Shown: positions 54,574 to 63,236 of the stretch, one piece after another | Position numbering within the stretch: the stretch's first letter is position 1 | How the letters are laid out: every line of letters begins with the position of its first letter | Assembly: GCA_949373155.1 (NCBI GenBank) | Contig: CASICK010000010.1 | Coordinates: 1 to 64,000 of the forward strand | Reading direction: 5' to 3' | Source: an uncultured Synechococcus sp. | Lineage (GTDB): Bacteria; Cyanobacteriota; Cyanobacteriia; PCC-6307; Cyanobiaceae | Length of the DNA stretch: 64,000 nucleotides | Translations under genes and position numbers: made by a program | Notes under the pieces: model-generated | Databases searched by the model: none | What the model was told of the DNA's origin: nothing | The model's input: the letters and a program-made list of their open reading frames with translations, nothing else

Positions 54574-55257
54574 TCAGGATGGAATCGCTGTAATTAGATC
54601 TGCTAATCCAGCAGCAATGGAGTCCTGCTGATCGCTGCCGAAGTGAACACCGTCGAGGGAAGAGGCTTCAGCAACTGCTTGTGTATCAAAAAAGAATACC
54701 GACTCTTGTTCAGCAAGGTTGCAATAAAGGGAGGGAAGCAACCGGGATTTTTCGGTGGCGTCTTTGAATCCCCAAGCAAGAGATTGTGGTGTGGTTTGAA
54801 TTACTCCAGGAGTGACTAAAATAATAGTGGGGGGTTGATTGGAATGGCGTGGCCCACATTGGTAGGACATGCGCACATCGTGGATCAGAATTTTTGCTCC
54901 AGATGTAATTTCTTCCGGAGAAAGATGTAGGTGGCTTTTACAGTCGTTACATCCAAGCGCAAGAATAACAACATTTAGGGGTTTACAGCTATGCAGAATC
55001 ATGGGCAAGTCTTTCCTGCCATTGCAGCTGTAGTCGCCGCCATAATTAACGGCTCCAAGAGGATCATCCATCACCCAAGTTCTGGAATTCAAGCCTTGTT
55101 CAAAGACAACCCAGGGCTGAGGATTGGGATTCCGCTGATTCAGAATCTGTTGGAGGCGATTGGGCCAGCGTGTTTTAAATGGCAAGCGCCCGCTTCCATC
55201 AGGTGCCATTCCCCAGGTATTGGAGTCTCCAAAACACAAAATACTTTTTGGCTCCAT
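54574..55257 (-). CDS. SGNH/GDSL-family esterase (arylesterase-like)
   Basis: The 227-residue protein starts SILCFGDSNTWGMAPDGSG, block I with the nucleophile Ser in GDSN, has VVILALGCNDCKSHL as block III with Asn, and VHFGSDQQDSIAAGLADLI with the DGVH-type terminal His. It resembles arylesterase/acyl-CoA thioesterase-like SGNH enzymes. This is a different subgroup from the one at 14.6 kb. The substrate is not known. It begins 43 bases after rlmH on the same strand. Confidence 0.86.
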   Translation of the reverse strand: MEPKSILCFGDSNTWGMAPDGSGRLPFKTRWPNRLQQILNQRNPNPQPWVVFEQGLNSRTWVMDDPLGAVNYGGDYSCNGRKDLPMILHSCKPLNVVILALGCNDCKSHLHLSPEEITSGAKILIHDVRMSYQCGPRHSNQPPTIILVTPGVIQTTPQSLAWGFKDATEKSRLLPSLYCNLAEQESVFFFDTQAVAEASSLDGVHFGSDQQDSIAAGLADLITAIPS

Positions 55258-55299
55258 GATGGTTTGGTTCAGTAGTAGGCCAACAATGGTGTCTCTTCC

Positions 55300-55734
55300 T
55301 TAGGCACGGTGGTAAGGACTTCCTTGCTGTATGGCTTGGGCTCTGAACAATTGTTCGATCAAGAGAAGTCTTGCAAGCTCATGGGGGAATGTCATCGGTG
55401 AGAGGCTGAGTTTCCAATGGGCCAGGGCCTTCAGCTCAGCTGTTAATCCATCAGCACCACCAATCACGAAGGCCAGTCGTTGCGATCCAAGGCTGCCGAG
55501 CCGCTCAGAAAAGCTGATCGACGTCAGGGTTTCACCCTGTTCCATCAACATCACTGGCCATTCATCGCTTCGCAGCGTTTGACGAATCAATTCAGCTTCT
55601 TTCTCAGGATTTCCATCCCGCAACTCAACGATCGTGAGTCCAGGAAGGCGCTTGCGATAGAGCTCGATTCCTTCCTGAACCCAGGTCTTTCGAACTTTCC
55701 CGATGGCGATAATGCGGCAGCGAGATGGATTCAT
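55300..55734 (-). CDS. rlmH: 23S rRNA pseudouridine-1915 N3-methyltransferase
   Basis: RlmH methylates pseudouridine 1915 in helix 69 of 23S rRNA. The 144-residue protein shows the small SPOUT fold: [38 protein letters not shown] with the knot loop, and the terminal [23 protein letters not shown] and GSPYHRA. Length and end motif match the family exactly. Confidence 0.97.
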   Translation of the reverse strand: MNPSRCRIIAIGKVRKTWVQEGIELYRKRLPGLTIVELRDGNPEKEAELIRQTLRSDEWPVMLMEQGETLTSISFSERLGSLGSQRLAFVIGGADGLTAELKALAHWKLSLSPMTFPHELARLLLIEQLFRAQAIQQGSPYHRA

Positions 55735-55767
55735 CCTTGGAGATCCAAACGCATGCAGGAGTCGGAC

Positions 55768-56193
55768 TCAGTCTTCGTCATCTTCTAAAAGAAGCTGGCC
55801 AAACGCCACGTAAAGCGATTCTTCTTCGCTGCCAGCCGCCACATTCGGGCGAGTGGGACGGGTGGTTTTTCCTTGGCCGCCGCGCAGCGATTGTCTGGAG
55901 AGAGTCTGCGATGACGGCAGCATCTGCGCGTTTGCCTTCATTTTGTTCTGAGTCGCAATGTGGCGCTCAGCATCCTTGAGCCGTGCCATCAAATGCTCGG
56001 GAACAGTGCCATCACTGCTCGCTTTCATCAGCTCTTGAAACAAGCGTTCTGGATTGTCTTCGGTTTCAATGCGATGGCGCTTTTCGGTCGCCTTCAAGGG
56101 GCGATTAGTGGATTGTTGGGGAGGCGCGATCGGCTCAGGCAAGGAGCGGCCCAACTCCTTGAGGCGCTCCAAACTGCGGGGATCAAAGCTCAT
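55768..56193 (-). CDS. hypothetical protein, 141 residues
   Basis: A polar, probably helical protein beginning SFDPRSLERLKELGRSLPEP, with a charged middle (VPEHLMARLKDAERHIATQ) and an acidic end FGQLLLEDDED. No family recognised. The ATG at 56193 overlaps the stop of the pentapeptide gene by four bases, and rlmH starts 33 bases further on, so the three genes are probably an operon. Confidence 0.68.
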   Translation of the reverse strand: MSFDPRSLERLKELGRSLPEPIAPPQQSTNRPLKATEKRHRIETEDNPERLFQELMKASSDGTVPEHLMARLKDAERHIATQNKMKANAQMLPSSQTLSRQSLRGGQGKTTRPTRPNVAAGSEEESLYVAFGQLLLEDDED

Positions 56194-56669
56194 GAGCAGC
56201 CCAGGGTTTCGCGAGTGTCTCGACCGGTTACGGGGTTCACCCCTTCGGCGTTGGCGCACAGCACCTTGAGTGCATCCGCTCGCAGAGGCACATTGGTGAA
56301 ATCAGCGCCTTCAACTGACACGTTGATGAAGCGAGTGTTGAAAGCGAACGCATCCTCCAGCACTGCATTGGTGAGGTTGGTGCCATCAAAGACCGCTGAA
56401 TCAAGCGTGGCATCACGGAGATTGGTGTCGCTCAGATTGGCGTCTTGAAGTTTGGCCCCATAAAGGCTGGCACCCTGCAGATCACTCCCCGAGAGATCAG
56501 CTTCTCGAAGGTTGGTGAGGTTAAAGGTCACACCTTGCATTTCCCGATTTGAAAAATCGGCTCCGATCAACACCTGCTTGGCATAATCCATCGCTGCAAA
56601 TGCCGGTTGCATCGGCAAAGCCAACGTGACCCAAAGAACCATCAGCGCAGCCAATAAGCGCAATCGCAT
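56190..56669 (-). CDS. exported pentapeptide-repeat protein
   Basis: The 159-residue protein has a signal peptide (LLAALMVLWVTLALPMQ, then PAFA) and a row of A(D/N)LxX pentapeptides about residues 47-110, read from stretches such as LREADLSGSDLQGASLYG and LSDTNLRDATLDSAVFD. These fold as a right-handed quadrilateral helix. A C-terminal segment contains one Cys pair. Similar exported proteins occur in the thylakoid lumen of cyanobacteria; function is unclear. Confidence 0.88.
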   Translation of the reverse strand: MRLRLLAALMVLWVTLALPMQPAFAAMDYAKQVLIGADFSNREMQGVTFNLTNLREADLSGSDLQGASLYGAKLQDANLSDTNLRDATLDSAVFDGTNLTNAVLEDAFAFNTRFINVSVEGADFTNVPLRADALKVLCANAEGVNPVTGRDTRETLGCS

Positions 56670-56704
56670 CGGGAGTGAGATATCTGTTGTTCAGCCTAGG
56701 ACTT

Positions 56705-57310
56705 TTAGATCCGTTTGTTCTTTTCGCATTGAATCGCCTGTTCCAAGCTGTTCAGGCGATCTTCTCTTGAGCCCCAAAGCTCAATGAAGGCCGGGGGGTT
56801 GTTGATTGGCATGACAGAGAACCGTTGCTCCCTATAAATTTGTTTAAAGATGGCATCAACTTCATCGCGATAGGAAAGATCAATCGGGCGAATTCCATCG
56901 TTTTCCATTGCTACTGGCCATTCGCTTGTTATAGGTAAAAAGATCAGCAGATCAAGGTTTTGAAGAGAGTCGCGAACTCTTGCAGCTAACGACTCAACAA
57001 ATTGATCATCAATGTCGGTGGTTTTGTGATTGGCTGTGTATTGAGAATAGGCGATATAATCAACTGGGCAGCGGTCAAAAATAATGCAATCACTTCGTTG
57101 CTAGTAGTGCATCAATTTGCTGATGTTGTAGTATATCTGGATCCCGTTATGTGGTCTTGTGCTTTCTTGGCGAAAGCGAATGTCGTAACCCTCATCATGC
57201 AACATTCGAAAAGGTTCTTCTTCGCGAATGTAGTGATGATGGCGCTTAATCCAGTCGTGTACGAATGTGCTTTTCCCCTGTGAATGTGTGCCACTAATAG
57301 CAATGCGCAT
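56705..57310 (-). pseudogene. P-loop kinase-like gene interrupted by one in-frame amber codon
   Basis: The minus strand from 57310 begins RIAISGTHSQGKSTFVHDW with a Walker A loop, then an in-frame TAG at 57101-57103 (codon 70) follows KLMHY. Directly after it the same frame continues 131 codons without another stop: QRSDCIIFDRCPVDYIAYS (Walker B-like), LLIFLPITSEWP and a terminal LEQAIQCEKNKRI. Only the TAG breaks a 201-residue NadR-like or AAA-type ATPase. It could be a pseudogene, a sequencing error or a readthrough gene. Confidence 0.8.
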
Positions 57311-57406
57311 ACGAAGATTTAGTTTTGATGAGTTATAGCCCCCAAGCGCCGTCCTTTAATTGTGCTGAGCGGGGGAATGGTTGAGAGCACGTTGTAATGC
57401 CATACC

Positions 57407-57799
57407 TTGTTGCCTCACTCTCAAGTGCAAGGAGCTCAAGCAGAGCACTATGTGAAAGAAATTTTGTTGCGTCATGGATGGCGCTTGCTGGAGCAGAACT
57501 GGAGCTGTCGGTATGGAGAAATTGATCTGCTTTTGTCGAAACAGTCTTTCCTGAACAATCGAATTTTGGTTGTTGAGGTGAAGGCGCGTCGCCGTTCAGG
57601 GTTGGATGGCTGGGGTCTCGCTGCATTTCATCAAGCCAAACGGAGGCGTCTGGCCCGCAGTGTGTCCTGCTGGCAATCCGCCAACCCCTGGAGTGAGAAC
57701 TGCTATTTCGAAGTTGTGCTGGCTCTCGTCGCACTTCCAGTGCACAGGCATTGCGTGCGTTGGATCCGCATCGACGGGCTCGATCACATGAGTGGGTGA
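57407..57799 (+). CDS. YraN/UPF0102 family nuclease-like protein
   Basis: This 130-residue protein has the family's restriction-endonuclease-like core: AEHYVKEILLRHGWRLLEQN, then RYGEIDLLLSKQSF with an acidic pair, and ILVVEVKARRRSG with the E-x-K end of a PD-(D/E)xK motif. Members are thought to act in DNA repair or recombination; no activity is assigned here. The start is a TTG (57407 or 57410), since no ATG is available. It ends one base before the convergent uridine-kinase-like gene. Confidence 0.85.
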   Translation: MLPHSQVQGAQAEHYVKEILLRHGWRLLEQNWSCRYGEIDLLLSKQSFLNNRILVVEVKARRRSGLDGWGLAAFHQAKRRRLARSVSCWQSANPWSENCYFEVVLALVALPVHRHCVRWIRIDGLDHMSG

Positions 57800-58414
57800 T
57801 CACCTTGCTGATGATTCAGTCATCAGGGCCTGGATGAGCGCAATCGCAGCCACTTGTCCCTGGCGTGGGTTGGTGATGACAAGCCCCGAGACCGATCGCA
57901 GTGGGCGGATAAAACTCCATTCACCAGGAATCATGTGCATCAGCATGTGTTGGATGATCTGAATTGGATGACGACCGCGCTCTTGTTGATCTCGTTGTAG
58001 CCGTCGAATCATGCGCAGCAGCAAGGGTGCTTCGAGATAAAACATTGCTGTGATCGAGCCATCGTCGAGCAGCTCTTGCGGTCCATAGGCGCCTTCGAGC
58101 AAGACAAGCTGGTAGCTCTGGTTCAGCGGTTTGCGCGCTACATCACGCGTGCCCATGTCGTAGGTGCGCAAGCTACTTGCAGCGTGATGCTTGACCTCAT
58201 CCAGCTCAGCGCGCAACGCGGCGATGTCGATAGCTGCCGCTGTGTCGAATCCAAAGCGTGGGTGAGGGCGCCAGTGGTGCTTGTAGTAGTCATCGCAGCA
58301 GATCACGAGCACTTCAAGCCCAATAGCGCCCAGTGCTTGTGCCAGGGCCAGCGTGAAGCTGGTTTTCCCAACCGCGGAAGGGCCAGTGATGCAAACCACA
58401 GGAACCTTTGCCAT
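57800..58414 (-). CDS. uridine kinase-like P-loop kinase
   Basis: The 204-residue protein has the uridine kinase/PRK-type fold: Walker A CITGPSAVGKTSFTL (near residues 7-20), CCDDYYKHHWRP with the acidic DDYY, an LVLLEGAYGP segment and RRLQRDQQERGRH lid arginines. It could phosphorylate uridine or another small alcohol; the exact substrate is inferred. The ATG at 58414 is preferred over the frame to 58453. It is divergent from rsmA. Confidence 0.85.
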   Translation of the reverse strand: MAKVPVVCITGPSAVGKTSFTLALAQALGAIGLEVLVICCDDYYKHHWRPHPRFGFDTAAAIDIAALRAELDEVKHHAASSLRTYDMGTRDVARKPLNQSYQLVLLEGAYGPQELLDDGSITAMFYLEAPLLLRMIRRLQRDQQERGRHPIQIIQHMLMHMIPGEWSFIRPLRSVSGLVITNPRQGQVAAIALIQALMTESSAR

Positions 58415-58476
58415 CACGCCGTCGCCCCAGTCGATCAATCCTGCATAGGGCACAGTGAATCAACGCTGTGAATGTC

Positions 58477-59310
58477 ATGACTTTTTCAGGGCACACGGCC
58501 CGCAAGCGTTTTGGCCAGCACTGGCTGATCAATGAGCGAGTGCTGGATCGAATCGTTGAGGCCGCTGAACTAGAAGACGGGGATCGCGTTCTGGAGGTGG
58601 GTCCCGGTCGCGGGGCTCTGACCGAACGTCTCCTGGCTTCAGAAGCAGCGGCCATCCATGCGGTGGAGCTTGACCGTGACCTCGTCGCTGGGCTTCAGCA
58701 GACCTTTGGAAGCCACCCAAAGTTCTCCTTGCAGGAGGGAGATGTGTTGTCCGTTCCCTTGGAACTATCCGATGGGGTACCCGCCGACAAAGTTGTGGCC
58801 AATATCCCTTACAACATCACAGGGCCATTGCTCGACAGGTTGATCGGTCGTCTCGACCGTCCCGTCGATCCCTCGTATCAACGACTGGTTTTACTCGTTC
58901 AGCATGAGGTTGCTCAACGCATTCGTGCTCGCCACGGGCATAGCAATTTCAGTGCTTTGAGTGTGCGCATGCAGCTATTGGGACGGTGCAGCCACGTCTG
59001 CCCTGTCCCCCCCCGCTGCTTTCAGCCACCCCCCAAAGTGCAGTCGGAGGTGATTTGTATCGATCCCTTCCCACCTGAGCTGCGGCCCAGCGCTGCCTTA
59101 GCCCGTGGAGTGGAACGACTGCTGAAGATGGCTTTCTTGAGTCGTCGCAAAATGCTGCGCAACACCCTGGCCCCGGTGTGCTCCCCAGGCCACTTGCAAT
59201 CGTTGGCAGAAGAGGCCGGCATCAGCCTTCAGCAACGACCCCAGGACGTGGCACCAGATGCCTGGGTTGCTTTAGCGAAAGGTTTGAATCAGTTGGACTC
59301 TGCTGCTTGA
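58477..59310 (+). CDS. rsmA: 16S rRNA dimethyladenosine transferase
   Basis: RsmA (KsgA) dimethylates two adjacent adenosines near the 3' end of 16S rRNA during 30S maturation. The 277-residue protein has [10 protein letters not shown] at its start, the SAM loop [22 protein letters not shown] and the catalytic [15 protein letters not shown] Pro-rich segment [17 protein letters not shown] also fits. ispE begins five bases after the stop. Confidence 0.97.
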   Translation: MTFSGHTARKRFGQHWLINERVLDRIVEAAELEDGDRVLEVGPGRGALTERLLASEAAAIHAVELDRDLVAGLQQTFGSHPKFSLQEGDVLSVPLELSDGVPADKVVANIPYNITGPLLDRLIGRLDRPVDPSYQRLVLLVQHEVAQRIRARHGHSNFSALSVRMQLLGRCSHVCPVPPRCFQPPPKVQSEVICIDPFPPELRPSAALARGVERLLKMAFLSRRKMLRNTLAPVCSPGHLQSLAEEAGISLQQRPQDVAPDAWVALAKGLNQLDSAA

Positions 59311-59314
59311 TCGG

Positions 59315-60247
59315 ATGACCGCCACCGTTCGCGTCACCGCTCCCGCCAAAATCAATCTCCACCTTGAGGTGCTCGGTCAGCGCTCGGATGGGTTTCATGA
59401 ATTGGCGATGGTGATGCAAAGCATCGACCTCGCTGATCAGCTGGACTGTTCCAACAGCGCTGATGGCTTGATTCAACTGAGCTGTGATCAGCCTGGACTC
59501 AGTTGCGGCAGCGACAATCTGGTGATGCGTGCCGCCGAACTGCTCCGGCAGCGGTCTGGTTTCAGTGAGCTTGGCGCTCACCTGCATCTGCGCAAACGCA
59601 TTCCGATTGGCGCTGGTCTTGCCGGAGGTTCGAGTGATGGTGCTGCAGCTCTGCTGGCGCTCAATACGCTCTGGGGGCTCGGACACACCGAGGATTCTTT
59701 ACGAGCCATGGCTGCTGAACTTGGCTCCGACATGCCGTTCTGTCTTGCCGGTGGGATTCAGCTCTGCTTCGGTCGAGGCGAATGTCTGGAATCTGTCCCG
59801 GCTGCAGCGCAGTCTTTAGGGGTGGTGCTGGTGAAAGATCCAAGCGTCAGCGTTTCGACGCCCTGGGCCTATGGCGAGTGTCGTCGTCTCAAGGGCGACC
59901 ACTATTTGAGTGGTGAGCAGGCTTTTGTACAACGGCGGCAGGATCTGCGTGCAGCGTCGTGGTTGAACCCCCTGCGAGCGGCTGAGCCACCGCCGCTTCG
60001 CAATGATTTGCAGGATGTTGTGGCACCTCAAACAGCCTCAGTGCAAACGTCCCTGCGTTTGCTCCAAAATCTTCCCGGGCAACTGAGAACAGCGATGAGT
60101 GGTTCCGGCCCTAGCTGCTTCGCCCTATTCCCAAATCGCTTGGATGCTGATCAGGCTCTGAATGCAGCGCGTGATTCCTTCGTGGAGGCCGGTTTGGATG
60201 CATGGAGTTGTTCATTCGTGGCTCATGGCGCCAAGCTGATGCCATGA
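59315..60247 (+). CDS. ispE: 4-(cytidine 5'-diphospho)-2-C-methyl-D-erythritol kinase
   Basis: IspE phosphorylates CDP-methylerythritol in the same pathway as IspG at 8 kb. The 310-residue GHMP kinase has [22 protein letters not shown] at its start, the ATP-binding [21 protein letters not shown] loop (near residue 95) and [13 protein letters not shown]. The start is four bases after the rsmA stop codon, and its stop overlaps the next ATG. Confidence 0.97.
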   Translation: MTATVRVTAPAKINLHLEVLGQRSDGFHELAMVMQSIDLADQLDCSNSADGLIQLSCDQPGLSCGSDNLVMRAAELLRQRSGFSELGAHLHLRKRIPIGAGLAGGSSDGAAALLALNTLWGLGHTEDSLRAMAAELGSDMPFCLAGGIQLCFGRGECLESVPAAAQSLGVVLVKDPSVSVSTPWAYGECRRLKGDHYLSGEQAFVQRRQDLRAASWLNPLRAAEPPPLRNDLQDVVAPQTASVQTSLRLLQNLPGQLRTAMSGSGPSCFALFPNRLDADQALNAARDSFVEAGLDAWSCSFVAHGAKLMP

Positions 60248-60561
60248 CCAGCAATGACAGCCAAACGCCAGAGGCGCCTTCAGAACGCAAGAAGGGGCCA
60301 ATCAGTTTCCTTTCGGGCTCGTTGACAAGCTTGATGTTGAGCTGGCTCAGCCTGGGTCTGAGTAAGGGGATGGTGGCCTATTTCGCAAAGCATCCATCAA
60401 CTTCCAGTTCTGCCATCGCTCAAAGCATTACCTCAGCGCTAAAGACGCTGTTTACCGGCATGTGTTTCCTGGCCACATTCAGCTTTGCTTTTATTGGTGT
60501 TGGCCTGTTCTTGGTGTTTCTTCGCAGTCTTTTCACAGGCAAAGAAGCTGATGCTGTCTAG
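60244..60561 (+). CDS. DUF3082-type membrane protein
   Basis: The 105-residue protein has a polar N-terminus and two hydrophobic regions (about residues 26-45 and 69-95), with [21 protein letters not shown] and [20 protein letters not shown]. This fits the cyanobacterial/plastid DUF3082 family, of unknown function. The ATG at 60244 overlaps the ispE TGA by four bases (ATGA), implying coupled translation. Confidence 0.8.
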   Translation: MTSNDSQTPEAPSERKKGPISFLSGSLTSLMLSWLSLGLSKGMVAYFAKHPSTSSSAIAQSITSALKTLFTGMCFLATFSFAFIGVGLFLVFLRSLFTGKEADAV

Positions 60562-60603
60562 CCTCAGATCACTGTCCTGAACTGCTATAGGCAGCTATTG
60601 GTA

Positions 60604-60699
60604 ATGACTCCCCACGATCTTGGTCAGTTGATCCTGCTGCTTTCTCCGGGGTTGCTTCTCTCGGTGCTCCTGCTTACGACGTTTGCGGCAGGGGGCTGA
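60604..60699 (+). CDS. 31-residue single-span membrane protein
   Basis: The frame reads TPHDLGQLILLLSPGLLLS, then VLLLTTFAAGG, one hydrophobic span filling most of the protein. Its size is like that of the smallest photosystem or cytochrome subunits, but it matches none that I recognise. It lies between the DUF3082 gene and pdhB on the same strand, 42 bases after the former. A real but tiny gene is plausible; conservation would have to be checked. Confidence 0.5.
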   Translation: MTPHDLGQLILLLSPGLLLSVLLLTTFAAGG

Positions 60700-60761
60700 T
60701 TTTTTCGTTGCTGAGATAGCTTGGCCACTCACGCCGGCTTGGCCGGGATTGCAGAAAAGCC

Positions 60762-61745
60762 GTGGCAGGGACTCTTCTCTTCAACGCACTTCGTGAGGCC
60801 ATCGACGAGGAGATGGCCCGAGACCCCCACGTTTGCGTGATGGGTGAAGACGTCGGTCAATACGGCGGCTCATACAAGGTCACAAAGGACCTTTACGAGA
60901 AATACGGTGAGTTGCGTGTGCTCGACACGCCAATTGCTGAAAACAGTTTCACGGGCATGGCTGTTGGTGCAGCCATGACAGGCCTGAGGCCAATCGTGGA
61001 AGGCATGAACATGGGCTTCCTGCTTTTGGCGTTCAATCAGATCTCCAACAACATGGGGATGCTGCGTTACACAAGTGGCGGCAATTTCACGATTCCCACA
61101 GTGGTGCGTGGACCAGGTGGCGTGGGCCGTCAGCTGGGAGCAGAACATAGTCAGCGCCTTGAGGCCTATTTCCATGCCGTTCCTGGCATCAAAATTGTGG
61201 CTTGCAGCACGCCTACGAATGCCAAGGGGCTGATGAAGGCTGCGATTCGCGACAACAACCCTGTGCTCTTCTTTGAGCACGTGTTGCTTTACAACCTCAC
61301 AGAAGAATTGCCAGATGGTGATTACATCTGCGCTTTAGATCAAGCCGATCTAGTGCAAGAAGGCACTGATGTCACGATCCTGACTTACTCACGCATGCGG
61401 CACCATTGCTTGAAAGCGGTGGAGCAGCTGGAAGCGGATGGCATCAGTGTTGAGTTGATTGATCTGATCAGCCTTAAGCCGTTCGATATGGAGACGATTG
61501 CAAAATCGATCCGGAAGACCCATCGCGTGATCGTGGTGGAGGAGTGCATGAAAACAGGCGGAATCGGTGCTGAATTGATTGCCTTAATCACGGAGCATTG
61601 CTTCGATGATCTCGATGCCCGGCCAATTCGCTTGTCCAGCCAGGACATTCCTACGCCATACAACGGCAATCTTGAAAATCTGACGATTATTCAGCCCCAT
61701 CAAATCGTGGAAACGGCCCAGGCCATCGTGCGTACGGGGCTCTGA
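60762..61745 (+). CDS. pdhB: pyruvate dehydrogenase E1 component, beta subunit
   Basis: PdhB with PdhA decarboxylates pyruvate and feeds acetyl-CoA to fatty-acid synthesis. The 327-residue protein starts at a GTG ([21 protein letters not shown]), has [38 protein letters not shown] and [20 protein letters not shown], and ends with the transketolase C-terminal [16 protein letters not shown]. The family match is strong. secD starts three bases after its stop. Confidence 0.96.
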   Translation: MAGTLLFNALREAIDEEMARDPHVCVMGEDVGQYGGSYKVTKDLYEKYGELRVLDTPIAENSFTGMAVGAAMTGLRPIVEGMNMGFLLLAFNQISNNMGMLRYTSGGNFTIPTVVRGPGGVGRQLGAEHSQRLEAYFHAVPGIKIVACSTPTNAKGLMKAAIRDNNPVLFFEHVLLYNLTEELPDGDYICALDQADLVQEGTDVTILTYSRMRHHCLKAVEQLEADGISVELIDLISLKPFDMETIAKSIRKTHRVIVVEECMKTGGIGAELIALITEHCFDDLDARPIRLSSQDIPTPYNGNLENLTIIQPHQIVETAQAIVRTGL

Positions 61746-61748
61746 TTG

Positions 61749-63233
61749 ATGGCCCGTCAACAAGGGTGGTTCGCCCTCATCCTCGCTCTGGCCATCGCTG
61801 CTGGATCCGTTCTCACAAGCTTCCCTCTTCAGTTGGGGCTCGATCTGCGTGGAGGAAGCCAGCTCACCCTGGAAGTGCAGCCATCGGGTGAGATCACCAA
61901 AGTGAAAGCCGAGCAGCTGGAAGCCGTGAAGGCCGTGTTGGATCGTCGTGTGAACGGTTTAGGTGTCGCCGAATCAACTCTCCAGACCGTGGGCGATAAC
62001 CAACTGGTCTTGCAGCTTCCAGGCGTGACCGATCCATCCAGAGCCGCTCGAGTGCTGGGCAGCACAGCTTTGCTTGAGTTTCGGGCACAGAAGCCTGGGT
62101 CAGAAGAGGAATTACGCGGCTTGATTCAACTCAGAGCCCAGTTGAAAAGTGTGCTGGCGTTGAACGAAAGCAAGGATGGATCAGAGGCAGCCGATCAAGA
62201 CGATGGCCCCACCCGTGAGCAGTTAGCAAAGGCTCAAAAAGAGTTGGGTCTTGAAGGCACTGCTGACTCTGAGCAAGAACAGTTGGAACAGCTACTCGCT
62301 CGTGCCAACGAAGAAATTGTGGATCGCTTCGAGCCTGCGGTTCTTACAGGTAAGGATCTCGTCACTGCTGGGCGCCAACAGCAGCAAAACGGCAGCAGCT
62401 GGGAAGTCACGCTCACCTTCAATCGAGAAGGGGGTGACAAATTTGCAGAGCTCACCCGCTCAATTGCAGGTACCGGGCGTCTCCTTGGCATTGTTTTGGA
62501 TGGCCGTCCCATCAGCGAAGCCGGCGTGGGTGACCAATTCAAAGCCGCTGGTATTACCGGTGGTTCAGCTGTGATCACAGGCAATTTCAGCGCTGAGGAA
62601 GCCCGGGACCTCGAGGTGCAGCTGCGTGGTGGCTCCCTGCCTCTTCCCGTTGAAATTCTTGAGGTGCGCACGATCGGCCCCAGTCTTGGTGCTGAAAATG
62701 TTCGTCGCAGCCTGATCGCCGCACTTGCAGGATTGGTGTTGGTCGCCATTTTCATGCTGCTTGTTTACCGACTTGCAGGAGTGGTGGCTGTACTGGCCCT
62801 CAGTCTTTACGCCCTGTTCAACCTGGCGGCCTACGCGCTGATACCGGTCACCCTCACGCTCCCGGGAACGGCAGGGTTCATTCTCAGTATTGGAATGGCG
62901 GTGGATGCGAACGTCTTGATCTTTGAGCGCATCAAAGACGAATTACGTCGAGGAAACACCTTGATCCGATCGATCGAAACTGGGTTCTCTCAAGCCTTCT
63001 CTTCGATCGTTGATGGTCACATCACCACTCTGATTAGTTGCGCTGCGTTGTTCTTCCTCGGGACGGGTCTTGTGAAAGGGTTTGCTGCAACGCTTGGAAT
63101 TGGTGTTCTGCTCAGCCTGTTCACGGCGTTGGCCTGCACGCGCACCCTCCTGCGCTTCTTCATGAGCTATCAATCGCTGCGCCGCCCAACCAATTTTCTG
63201 CCCGCAGGGCAGCTGCCTTCTTCCGCTGCTTGA
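61749..63233 (+). CDS. secD: protein translocase subunit SecD
   Basis: SecD works with SecF and the SecYEG channel to pull exported proteins across the membrane using the proton gradient. The 494-residue protein has one N-terminal span, DLRGGSQLTLEV as the family signature, a periplasmic P1 domain (about residues 35-310) and five more spans with the acidic FERIKDELRRG loop. The ATG at 61749 follows the pdhB stop directly. secF begins three bases after its stop. Confidence 0.97.
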   Translation: MARQQGWFALILALAIAAGSVLTSFPLQLGLDLRGGSQLTLEVQPSGEITKVKAEQLEAVKAVLDRRVNGLGVAESTLQTVGDNQLVLQLPGVTDPSRAARVLGSTALLEFRAQKPGSEEELRGLIQLRAQLKSVLALNESKDGSEAADQDDGPTREQLAKAQKELGLEGTADSEQEQLEQLLARANEEIVDRFEPAVLTGKDLVTAGRQQQQNGSSWEVTLTFNREGGDKFAELTRSIAGTGRLLGIVLDGRPISEAGVGDQFKAAGITGGSAVITGNFSAEEARDLEVQLRGGSLPLPVEILEVRTIGPSLGAENVRRSLIAALAGLVLVAIFMLLVYRLAGVVAVLALSLYALFNLAAYALIPVTLTLPGTAGFILSIGMAVDANVLIFERIKDELRRGNTLIRSIETGFSQAFSSIVDGHITTLISCAALFFLGTGLVKGFAATLGIGVLLSLFTALACTRTLLRFFMSYQSLRRPTNFLPAGQLPSSAA

Positions 63234-63236
63234 GCC

